Shown piece by piece: positions 14,201 to 25,737 of a stretch of DNA of 64,000 nucleotides. The stretch comes from Rhabdornis inornatus (Eukaryota > Chordata > Aves > Passeriformes > Rhabdornithidae). The translations under genes were made by a program, and so were the position numbers. Where the stretch lies: contig VWZS01010874.1 of the NCBI GenBank assembly GCA_013397075.1, positions 498,039 to 562,038 on the forward strand, given 5' to 3'. Position 1 is the stretch's first letter. The number at the start of each line of letters is the position of its first letter. Under the pieces are notes generated by a model. That model did not search any database, was not told the DNA's origin, and saw only the letters and a list, made by a program, of their open reading frames with translations.

Positions 14201-17200
14201 AAACAACCTCGTTAATATATTATAATAAATTACTGTTTTGTCATTATCTGGTTATATTTGCACAAACATCAATTGCATGTGAGCCCTGAAAAAAGAATGT
14301 TTCATTGCCTTTAATATGCACTGCAGTGTGCACCCATACAAAATCATTACTGTAACAAAACCAGCTGCATGTAATAGAAAGCAAATGATTTACAATGTTA
14401 CTATAAGAAACTACTTTATTTCATATTATCATAAAAAGAACAGCACTGAAAATTTGCATGACAAACACAAGAATCCAGGAAATTCCAAATCTAATTCATT
14501 TTTAGGTTTTAATAGGTATTAACTTATGGAGGTGAATTGTTAAGAACATTTCTTGCAGAATATTTCCAGAGAGTTTAGCTACAATATTGGAACTTATATT
14601 TAGTGAAATGTGAACTAGCCCAATAGATGAAGAAAATGCATAAGCTTTAAATTCACTGCTGGACCTAAAAAAAGCACATTTATTTTTATCACACATGGTT
14701 TGGGTCTCTCAAGGATCTCTCAAGTCAATGGGTCTTCAGTCCTCTGAACAAAGACTGCTGGATTTGATGCTGTTCTTAAATTTCACTTCTGTTACCAACC
14801 TGCACAGTGACAGTGTTTAAAACTCTTGTGAAATTCTAACAAATAAACATGAGCAGTTTCAAACCCACATTCTGCCTGGTTGCATGGAGGGGTTGGGATA
14901 CTCTGCTGATTTAGCAGATTATGAAGGATCAAATCCCAACTCTGTCTCACACAGGTCATGAAACAAGTTCTTGTTGTGTCGTGGAAGGAAAGCCTATTGT
15001 ATGCAGCTAGGGAAGGAGATAACAGCTGTTACCAAAAAGGTGGCAGGCATGCAAAGCAAAAACTGAAGTCTTGAACAAATGAAGCTTTATAAGACCCAGG
15101 CAGAACTCAAACAAATGTTCAATGAAAGTCACTTTTATGGCTGTACTTTGGTTTATCGCAAGGCAGTAATAAATGTGTCTCATTAAAAGCCAGTAAAAGA
15201 ACACCACCTACACCACCAATTGCTGTAACTGCAGATATAGCAGATCTGGAATAGTTACCTAAAGACCCTCATTTCCTAGCATTTAATGCTTCCCTGTCCA
15301 TATAAACTAGCTTGCTATGGATTTAAAGACTGTTGGATGCTAAAAGCAGCAGCTGTTGCTGGGAAAACGACACTTTCAAAGCCCTGTTTCTTTCTCAAGG
15401 TGAAGTTAGAGGAAGGTTGAATGAACATGGAACGCTCCTTGGTGAAAAAAAAATTGCCAGAGGAGAACATGCCAAGAGAAAAACAAGCAATTCCCCCATC
15501 CTGGCTGGAGTGTGAGTGTTTTGCCTCAGCTTTATTGCTCAGCGGGTCAAATTCATTCCTGGTGAAATGGCAGTTCCCATAGTGAAGCCGCAGGAAAATT
15601 CTGAAACATTCTGGCACCTGTCAAGAAATGGGGATGTGAAAGTGGGGGGAGGAACTGGCATGTAGAAGCTGGGATTAAGGGTGGGAGCCACCACATAAAA
15701 GGTTATTCTTGTTCTAGTTGTTAGAACTTTTTTATTGCGTAGAATTTACATACATGCTTATTAAGTGGTTTAAAAAAGAAGCCTGACAGATATTAAACAG
15801 CATGCCACACTCTTTATGCTGCTGCCATACAGATGTGTCCAAAGCATAAACAGACTTACAGTCAGCACTTGATTGCTCTATGGGAGAGTATCTCTGCAGT
15901 AAATTTCTCCAAACTTTTCAGGACAATTAACTTGAGAATCGGATTTTTTTTTTCTCCCCCCACAGATTTGATCCATTGCTTGATCTCTCACTGCTTTCCA
16001 ATTATGCAGGGAAAATATATAGCAAGTGTTTTAATACCCTAGATTGAATTTCCTAAACCTAAGCTAGCAGCAGAGTTACTGGGCCAGGGATTCTGGCACA
16101 AGAAGTACAGCTGTGTGTGAGCTGGTGGGAAAACTACTGGAATATCATGACTAGTCTTGGTGTTCACACTTCAAAGAAGCCATGGAAAATTGAAAATAGA
16201 TCAGAAAAGAATGATTTCAAGATCTGGAATATCTGCCTTGTAGGGATAGATGTTTGCAGCCTAATCTGTTTACTTTATCAGAAGAATGGTTAAAAGACTT
16301 GATCAATATATTAATACCTACATGCACAGAAAATTTATAATGGCTCCATAATTCAAAATATAAAAATGAATCAAGACCTAGAAGCTGTATATGGTCAAAT
16401 TCTGATTACAGATAAAACATATCAGATTATTAACAGAGATTAGTTAGTATCAGGTAAAATTTTACAAAGGGAGTGTGGGTTCTTCACCCCAGAAGCTTTT
16501 CAGTCAAGACTCAATGGCTCTTTGACTAAGGAGTGCTGGGAAGTGACCAAGGATATGCTGGGGCAGGTCAGTTTTCTTCAGCTGAACTAACTGGCAAAGC
16601 CAACATCACTACACGAACCAAGGTAAAGCCTACCTGAAGAGTTCCTTCTTCACAGCAACACTAATGCTCTGGGAAGCCATGTCACCTGTGTTTGTCTTGG
16701 TGAACTGCCTCCTCTTTCCATCCTGATTCCTTCCCTGTCTGTGCTTCCCTGTAGAAAACATAACAATGGACCCAGGCAACCTGCTCTGTGCAATCCCCCT
16801 GGTGCCATGCACAAACCAACTGCTCTAGTCTTTCTTTTACCTCTTTGCCTCTTTTTTTCTCAGACTCAAAACTTCAGGCTTGCCACTGGATAAAAAGTCT
16901 TGTTTGGGAACATATGCTGGATACTAAAAAGTTGAAGTGAATCTCTGTTTCTGCAGTTTAAGTAATTCCAGGGATGACCCTAAGAAGTCGTATCTTGGCT
17001 GGGATGATATTTAAGTTAGTATTTACAACTTCCTGTAAGTTTTGCTGAGTAAAGGTTATTTGAACAGTAATATTAGTCTTGTGCCTCTTTACTCAGCTCT
17101 GTCCAGCCATTACCATGCTGCTCAAACTCAGCAGTGGTGCAATTATCAGCTTCTGTGACCTTTTGGTACTGTCACTAGCAACAGAAGGACCCAGGCAGTG

Positions 17201-20200
17201 GCAGGACACTGCACAAAAGACCCTTCAATAAATAAACACCAAGAATATCTGATTGCCAAAGTGAAGCATTTAATCACACAGGCTTTTCTATTACTGGAAA
17301 TGAAGGCAGACATGCTGTTAGAGTAATATGGGGAGAGAAAAAATGAGATTGAGCAGCAGCAGCAAAGAAACAAAGGAGAAGCTGAAGGAAAACAAAATAT
17401 GGAGATGATTTAAAATCACTTATGAGACCTGTGCCTGCTAATGCATTTTTTCAAATGATTATGACTTACAGAAAATACATTCAGACATCTTCTTCTCATT
17501 AGAAACACTGAGTTGAAAAAGATATAACCAGTATCCCAGTGTGTTCCCCTAACATGAGCTTTTGAACCACAGCTACGAAGTTGCATCCAACATTGGTATG
17601 CCTTAATATCATATGTTGCTGGGTGATGAGACATCTGTGTTCTTATATGGACAATCACATTACCCCAGCACCAGCGAGAGTGTTTCTAGACAACAATTGC
17701 TGATGTGTTAGCATGGTTTCTTTCTATTGAGACTACTATGCTCCATCTTTGACTTCGTAATTTTCTAGCTGATGGGAACTTCAAAAGAGCTGCTGTAGAG
17801 AGCTTTTACTGTTATTCACTGCTTTTTCACATTTAGATAGGCAATGCTGTCAAACATAACAGAAAACAAGGATGCATCATTGGTATAAACTGTGAAGATA
17901 CAGTAAAAACTCTGAAGTAATGGCAAATCACTTTTCCTAAAGCACCTCCTGAAGTGGTTGTGAAGAGGCTCAGAGGGTCTATATCCTAACACAGACTTTT
18001 TTAGTGAGGTTTAACCAGAAAGAACTCTGGTTGCAAACTTATGGAAGCTAAGACAAAGAATATGAAAAGCAAAGCAACAAGAGATTTTAACACCAGGAAA
18101 CTGTTCTCATTTTTATTTACTCAGACTCCAACTAACTCTGTCTGTGTCACTTTGTTTTCACATGCAAGTATATTTTCTGAGCATAAATCTGAAGTGAGAG
18201 CGGACAAAGTTACAGAAGAGCCTCAGTAGATTCCTAGTATAGGGGAAAGGCCTTCAGAGCTGCAAATAATAACCAGAGACTAAGTTCTGCTCTCCGTCAC
18301 ACTGGAGAAAATTCAAAGTAATTACCCCACTGACTTCAGTGTAGTGATCCTAGATTTATATTACTGTAAATGACAGCAAAAATTGGACCCAATATAAAAA
18401 TAATTTATCTAAGGTCCTAAGTACAGTTAGTTGCACAATTCAATCTGTAAATAATGCCTCTAATTCACATATGGCTAATTTACATCCAGACTATGAGAAC
18501 ATAGCCAGTGCTGATTTCCAGGATGCTTAAAGCACAAGGCGGTGCCAAAATAAATCTGCAGTATTCCCAGAGCCCTCACAATCCTTCCAACTTCTGGGGT
18601 TGGGAAGAAGATGCACTACACACATTTTGGAAAAGTGAAATTCTATCTGCTACATACTAGTTACTGGATAATTCTTACCAAAAGGGCATAGAATGCTGTT
18701 AAGCAGAACTCCATGTCTACTTGCAAGAGCTCTGCAAGCTCTCTCCTCTCAAGAAGTTGTTTTTATCTAATTTGTTTCTTACTGGGAGCAGAACTCTAGG
18801 AGCAGCTTGAGTTTTCTAAGAATAAACCACACTTGAAAGATACAAGGGTTTTAAGTAACACTGGAGAAGAGTGCTTGGAGAACATACATTTAACACACAT
18901 AAAACTTAACCACAGCAATTTAAGTCAGATTCCTTCTCTAATCACATATTTATGTTAAGACCTTGCTGAAGCCAAATTAAAATTGATATTGCTAGGAGGA
19001 AATATGGCAGAAAAATCTGAATTATTCACCAGCTTGGCAAGACAAAAAAAATTCTGCCAAAATACCAAGTATTGTTCTGGGCTCTGTATGAGCACTGCAA
19101 TGTGACATGTGAAGAGTTAGAAAATCCATGTCCCTCGGACTTCAGAGGAGACATGTAAAGTCTAAGTGTAACAAACACATCAACCTACCTACCTTCCTCC
19201 CTGTTGGTTGGGGTGTGGGGTTTTTTTGTATCATCAGGGAAGAAGAATTCTCCTGTTCTGAACACGCAGGAAGTGTTGAGACCCTGTGGTTAAACGCAGA
19301 TTAATCACGGCTGCCTCAGTGCTGCAGGTGGATTCCATTAGACCCTTCAACAACAGAAGAGACACAGGACAGTCCTCTGGTAGAACAAAATCCCTGGGAA
19401 GAGATTTTGGGGGCAGCTAAGCCTGGGAAAAAAGCCTTGGGAATGAGCAGGAAGTTTAAATGTGCTGTTTTAGTTAAGATCAGACTTCAAGGAGGACTCA
19501 TTTAGTCACCCATTTAAAGGAGTACACCATGCTTGAAGGTGGGTAGGTCCTTTACTCTTTTGATGCAACTGCTAACTTGGTGCACAAACAAATGATGTAA
19601 ATATAACAATTTAATCTTCATACAAATAATTCCATTTAGTCTGTCCTCATACGGGAGCTTAACGATGCTGAACATGTGGATCCTATAGAGCCCTTTGAGG
19701 TCCTAGAGAGGGAAAACAATTAGAAGTTCAGAACTTACCTCACGAAGAACTCTTTCTAGAACATAATTTTCTAGTATTTGCCAAGTTTCTCCTTAAGGGA
19801 TTTGATAACTTTGGAGAATTTGTGAGGTAATGGTCTCTGAGATCCGTGGAGACCCATAAAGAATAAATGACCTAGAGAATAAATGCAGGAGTTATTTAAA
19901 CACAGGAAAAATACCTTTGAAGAAGCCTCATACTCAAACAATTATAAGAACCTTTAATTTTTTTCTTCTCCTGGTTCATTAAGAGATCAGAAAGGTCATC
20001 ATTTTGAAGTTGTCTTTTTCTAATGTTTCTTAGGTTCTGCTAAGCACAAATAAATATTATTCTCTGCAAAGATGACAAAATTATCCTTGATTCTCCCTAT
20101 ATTACTTATTTCCACTTCCAATGCAAAGAAGTTCTTTAAGAGGTTCAATCATTGGACATATACCTAAAACAAGAAAAAATGTTTATATTTAAGTCTAATA

Positions 20201-23200
20201 ATCTAAAAATAGACGCTATATAGCCAATTTCCATTTCTAATTTAACTCTTCAATTTGAGCCTCAGCCTGTGTTGCTATAATTTTTGAACAGGTACTTCTC
20301 CAATAGTCAGTTTGGAGGTTTCCATGAAGTTTTAGGTGAGCCAAGGGAAAATCCGATTTTAGCTCTTCAAGGTTAGTTTTAAAAGAGTTTAATGTCACTG
20401 GTGCTGTCCTCTGTGAAGGTATTGCTGATGACAGTCTGAATTCTACCAGGAGTGGGGCAGGATGTACCCCATGGCTATATCAGGTTGGAAGTGCTGAAGG
20501 AGTTTGCATGACGGGGAGGCTTTGACAGAAGAGCACAGAAGCTGCTGAGAACGAGGTGTTTTCATGTTTTTAAAAGGCTGAACTGAAATCTAACCCAGAC
20601 AGCTGACTAACATCTTGAGACACAGGCAGTTTGGGTCAAATCTGGGTGACTGGCAAGTTTAATTATAGTATTTGATGACTGTTTTACAGCATTTAAGCCT
20701 CTTTGAACTTCACAATGGATGAGAGTGTTGAAAGGCTGTGAAACATGTTCAGCTAAAAATGAACAAAAAAGATGATGCTTCCAACACTCTTAGTGGTACC
20801 TGGCATTTATTTGAAGTCTGATATTGCACACAGGACTTCCATATCCGTGACTCCAGATTTCCAGTTGAAAGTGCTGGATTTCTATGAGAACAATGGATAA
20901 TTCTATGGCATTTGCCTGATTTCGAGCCCCCACTCCCCTTTTCAGAGACACATTTCCTTTGCAGTTTCTTGTATGGCCCCATTCCTTGCAGTAATGCAAG
21001 AAAGACAGGTGAAGAGTGAGGCAGGGCAGACACGCACTGCATCCCAAGCAGATAAACCCACAGCTGGCTACAGAGAACAGCACAGAAGAAATGGCAGTGG
21101 CAGCACCTGAGAGCTCAGGACCACTGTGGTGTCTGTAGGGCTTTCAAAACCTACCAGAGAAAATTCAGCCCTAGTGTTGAGGCCAAAGGTCTCCTTCTGA
21201 GCAGATGTTCCACAAGAGTGAAACTGAAGGGTAAAAGAAAGCATGCAGAGCAGGACAGTGGCCTCACTGACCCAGCCTCAACAAACCTTGAGCATTTTGG
21301 GTTGCAAAATTTGGGATCAGAACAGAAATTTCATTAATTATTCTTCTAGCTTTTAATAATTACATCAAAATCCTTCCAGTGTAATGAATTCTTCGCAAAC
21401 CAAGAGAGCAGACAAAACCAGTAGCTTGAGAAAAACCTTCCAATTCACAGTAGTTTGAGCCCAGCTATTTTATTTCTGCAGTCAATTAATTCTAGTGAAT
21501 TCCTGAAGACATCACTAATTGAAAAAATAATGACAGCTAAGATAAAGCTAAGAGACAACAATTTTCAGTCTCAACAATTGCACAGTCTTTCCAGAAAATA
21601 GTCTGGACAGTTGCAACAGCTACTGAAAGTTATTCAGCAAGGGAGAAAGCAGAAGCTTGTCACATGTCAAGACAAAGCCAGCCTATTCCTCACAGCAATG
21701 TAACGTTCAAATCTAACACATCACCCACAATCTGCCAACTAAGAATTATTCAGCAAATAATTTCGAAGAGGAGATAGCATTTTCATAAAAAAAAAAACCC
21801 AAAATGTTTCCTACTTCATAAACAGAAATCAGGGAGAAATTAAATCACCAAATTACCTGCTACAATTTACCAGTGTAAACACAACTGCTTTGATCCTCTT
21901 TAGCAAGTACACAACTGGAAATGAGAAGCAGAATGTGGAACTGTCACAGTGGCATAGGCAAATGAATTTCTTGCATTTTCTTTTGAAAGGGCAGCCAGAA
22001 TATCAAGGCTCATGTTTAATCAGATGTACTGTAGGCTCAGGAGGGAGAAATGAGAGGGAATTACAAATTACTGAAACAGAAAAAAATCCACCATAGTTCT
22101 TGGAATTTCCTCTTTAAAAAAAACCACAATATTGATCTCCTGGGTCAGAAACAACTAGAAGAATGTTTAATAGAGATAGATGGCACAAATGAGATTGAGG
22201 GTTCGGTATTAAATATTCCATAGATATCCACTGTTGTTCTGTGATTAACTATTGTTTCTTAAACTGGCTCTCATCACTATCTGCAAGGAGATGGGGTGTC
22301 AGAGTAGCCACTAGGAACACAGGACAGCTACTGGAAATTAGAAATGCAGAAACAATTTTCTGAGGCCACATATTCTGGCTTTGATGGCTTTTTCTTCATC
22401 AGCAAGAATTCTGGGCTTGCTTTTCTCAGCTTTCTCCAAAGCTACACAGGGAGTGGCAGAACAGGGAAAAGGGGCACAGCACAGAACACTACAGGAGCTA
22501 CTTACCATCCCCAGGGAGAATCCTTTTTACCACAGTGTAGCACACAAAGGAGCTACATTTGACTGCAAGCTCCAAATATAATGCTTTGAGCTCAAAATCA
22601 TCTAAGAGAAACTAAGAACTAGAAAATTCATGATGAGACATCCTCAGAGTGAGTGGACTTGGAAAGAAAACATGATACAGCAGTAACAGTGACTTTAAAA
22701 TATTATTATTACAGAACAACAATGGATATCTGTGGTGCACTGAAGAAATGGTACAGTCCTGTAACCAAAATGGTACTTAGGAAATTAAATGGATTTTCGA
22801 ATGTAATGTTCACTAAATCATGGACAGTGATCAGCAAAACCTACAGTGCATACAGGCACTGAGCAGTCGTGGTGGCTTAGTGAATGAAAATCTGAGTCAT
22901 TTCTGGATTAATGCTCTGACATAGTGCCAAGGGACACTGTGTTGCTGGAGATATCATTATTTCTCTGAGACATTTTGTCATTTATATCCCATGTTACATT
23001 CCAGAAGATGACAATTACCCTATTCTAAAGAGGACAAAATTAAAAGGCCAGCTTTCAGCTTGACCCTAGAGGGGTATAAGAGGGAATAAAATATATCTGG
23101 TGCACCTTTGAGCACAATTCTCTTCAAGCACGGGGGGGAGGAGTTGAGGGGGCATCTCCCCAGTGCCTGCTCCACCAGCTGAACAGAGAGGAGAAACATG

Positions 23201-24769
23201 AGAAAGGGGAAAGGTTCCACACTCCTCTTCTCACATGCCAGATTGCACATAAGGAGTAGAGGACTAATAATCTGTTTATTTCTGAAAGCAGGAAAGGCAG
23301 ATTGGGTATTGCAGTGATATATGGTCTGCAGCAGTACAAAAGTTCTTCCACCTTCCCCTGTTCAGCTGTGTGCACATGTATTCAGCTCCTGTTTAGAAAG
23401 AGATATTATTAAGAAATTAGAGACTACCAATAAAAGGCAAGGGAAAAGCACAAAACCTGCCTGTTGTAAAAATTCATAAAAGTTTTCCTAAGAAACAGCA
23501 TGCAAGACATGATGTTTGACTTAAATTTCTATTAAATAAATACATTCTGCCTACCTAAAATTCATTTCTTGTTTTGATTTGATGAGTTCATCATGCTTGG
23601 TTTCTATTTAGCGCAGTGAAGATTATTCTATTAAAACAGAATTTGTATGTGGTAAAATTAATTTCAGAAATATTCTGATGTACATAAGTCTTTCTAGTTT
23701 CCAAGAAGAACCTCGTGGCTTTCCTCCATGTCCTAAGTCTCCTGCAGAACACTGGCACCACAATCCCTTCTGGCTCTTCCAGCCCAAAATACTGCAATTC
23801 TTTCCCCAAGCACAGCAGCTCCTCCTGGGAGCTTCATTGTGAAACATTTGGGAAAGATACCTGAGGATGTGGAAGAATGAAAGCTGCAGAGTAGAGGAAG
23901 GGGTTTTCAGGTGAGGTGGATGGTGATTTATCCCAAAGAGTTGACCTGCAGCCTTAATTAACCATTCATATATCAGCATCACAAACCAAGGCAGACAGCC
24001 ATAGCATCTGTAACACTTTCAGAAACTACCATCCTGGATAATCCATTTATACATTTTTGCCTAAATATGATCCCAGAACATGTATTGAAGTTACCATTTC
24101 CAACTGGCCCATCTATTTTCTTATGAAGAAAAATCATATACAGTGTGGAAGAGCAAAGAAGTGCCAGCTCTATGTTAACTATCACAGCATGCAGACAGCT
24201 ATCATTGCCAGCCGAAAAATTGAGCATCAATTTTCATCAATTAAGTATTTATTAAAATTGTGTACAGAGATGACATGAGCTGGGACTGAAGCTAATGACA
24301 CTGTGTAGACTGGTGACCCCCCTTTTCAGACCCTGCATGATAACTTGCTTGGCATTAGGTATTGTGGGCAGCATCATACTTTACCTAAAGGCCTTCAGTT
24401 TTAAGTTTTTAATTTCCTGTAGGCCTCAGCAGTATGAGAAGGTCTCCCAAGGTTATTTTGCTCACTATCTGACCTGGCTGCTGGTTTCCCTATTTTTTAT
24501 GGTTTGCAGGGATGAGATACACAGCCTTGCAACCCTATTTTTATTTATTTATTTATTTATCTACTTTAGAAACTACATTAATACCTGTGACTGCACTTAC
24601 AGGTGCGCATATAAACACGTGCAGTCTCCAGGTGTACCATAAGCAAAATTATGTGCCCTCAAACCATCTCGTATAATATTTTTATTAATATTTTTTGTAT
24701 TTTGTAATTTTCACTCTCCCATTTAAATCCAACAGATTTGCTAGGGCGGGTGGATGGGGCTGAAAAACA
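14201..24769. other. Upstream non-coding DNA, right part
   Basis: No recognised gene. CACTGCAGTG at 14,319-14,328 is a perfect palindrome. The rest is AT-rich unique-looking sequence up to the TTTA repeat and the CpG island. In human a long non-coding RNA (CASC2) starts near the RAB11FIP2 promoter and runs away from it. An equivalent here would lie on the minus strand of this block, but no exon can be supported from sequence alone. Confidence 0.55.
24536..24561. repeat. (TTTA)n short tandem repeat
   Basis: About six TTTA units follow a T-run, some 220 bp upstream of the start of the CpG island. Confidence 0.85.
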
Positions 24770-25384
24770 AGGAAGTTCCCGAAGCGATTAGCAGCAGGAT
24801 GGGTTCCACTCCCGGCTGGCTCCATGGCCGCCCCCGAGCCCCTAATACTGAATAATAACAATAATAATTGACGCCTTCAGCCAGGTTCCCTCCTCTCCGC
24901 AGCTCCCGCAGAGCTCTCTGCCCTCTCCAGAAACAAAAATAGCGCTGAATTGATTAACGGGACGGGGATCTCAGCCGGGAGGGGGCCCCGGGAGCCCAGC
25001 GCTCCGTCACGCCCGGGGGAGCCGCGGCCTGCCCGGCCCTGCCCGCGGGCAGCGCGGGTGCTCGGTGCGCTGGGCAGCGCTGCCGGGGCGGCCGGGAACG
25101 GCGGCGAGGGGAAGAGAGGGAGGGAGGCGGCGAACCCTGCCCTCTGCCCTCTCCGCAGCATGGGGAAGGCGGAAGCGACGGAGCCGGCCCGTCAGGCCGG
25201 GCGGCGGCGGGGGGGCAGCGCGGCGAGAGGCTGAGGCGGCCNGGGCCACCCGCGGCCAGCAGCACTAGGGGAAGGACCAGCCGAGCCCCTGACAGGTGTC
25301 TCCGCCGTAAGTGCCCTTACGCAGTCACTCGAGGACTGACAGACTTTGCGTTTGTTATTGCTGCTGCTGCTGCGATCTCCAGAG
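24770..25384 (+). promoter_or_regulatory. RAB11FIP2: CpG-island promoter and 5' leader of RAB11FIP2
   Basis: GC content and CpG density rise abruptly at about 24,780 and stay high to about 25,310, directly before the first coding exon. Sequence on both sides is AT-rich. No TATA box is apparent at a convincing distance, as expected for a housekeeping CpG-island promoter with dispersed starts, so the transcription start cannot be fixed. One ambiguous base (N) sits at 25,242. A short AT-rich interruption with repeated AATAAT lies at about 24,844-24,870 in the upstream shore. A CGTCA half-CRE is at about 25,005. Confidence 0.85.
25160..25234 (+). other. Upstream ORF (24 codons) in the RAB11FIP2 leader
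   Basis: An ATG at 25,160 has A at -3 and G at +4, a stronger start context than the main ATG. It opens a 24-codon frame (MGKAEATEPARQ..., then Arg/Gly-rich) ending in TGA, 150 nt before the main start. If transcription starts upstream of 25,160, the uORF would be on the mRNA and could lower or tune translation of the main frame. It is not in frame with the main CDS and shows no known peptide family. Confidence 0.5.
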
Positions 25385-25737
25385 ATGATGCTGGCAGAGC
25401 AAGCCCAGAAGTGGTTCCCAACTCACGTGCAAGTTACGGTTCTTCAAGCCAAAGGTCTGAAGCCAAAAGGTAAAAATGGCAGCAACGATGCCTACACCAT
25501 CATACAGCTGGGCAAGGAGAAGTACTCCACCTCGGTGGCTGAGAAGACGCTGGATCCCATCTGGAAAGAAGAGGCCTCCTTCGAGCTCCCTGGACTACTC
25601 ATGCAGGAGAATCCAGAAAAATACATCCTGTACCTGATTGTAATGCACAGGTCGCTGGTGGGGCTGGACAGGTTTTTGGGCCAGGTGGCCATAAGTCTGA
25701 ATGATATATTTGAAGACAAGCAAAGGCGGAAAACAGA
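25385..25737 (+). CDS. RAB11FIP2: RAB11FIP2 coding exon 1 (C2 domain)
   Basis: This exon encodes residues 1-117 plus two bases of Glu-118, which is almost the whole C2 domain. It runs from MMLAEQAQKW through VLQAKGLKPKGK, AYTIIQLGKEKYSTSVAEK and LNDIFEDKQRRKTE. The donor is a consensus GTAAGT at 25738. Two adjacent ATGs (25385 and 25388) open the frame. The first has G at -3 and A at +4, a moderate context. The frame stays open upstream of the ATG only to the TGA at 25337, and those intervening codons include a short GCT-type repeat (about 25358-25374) that is leader rather than protein. Confidence 0.97.

Noticed and set aside
24950..25265. Several overlapping ORFs on both strands in the CpG island
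   Set aside because: High GC lowers stop-codon frequency, so long frames appear in all phases. Only the short uORF with a good start context is kept.
25307..25312. GTAAGT in the 5' leader looks like a splice donor
   Set aside because: The coding ATG follows in the same unspliced block and no acceptor between 25,313 and 25,384 is convincing, so the leader is taken as unspliced here.
25346..25384. Extension of the RAB11FIP2 frame upstream as a Leu-rich leader
   Set aside because: It would need a TTG start. The in-frame ATG at 25,385 matches the known FIP2 N-terminus, and the Leu run is just a translated GCT-type repeat in the leader.
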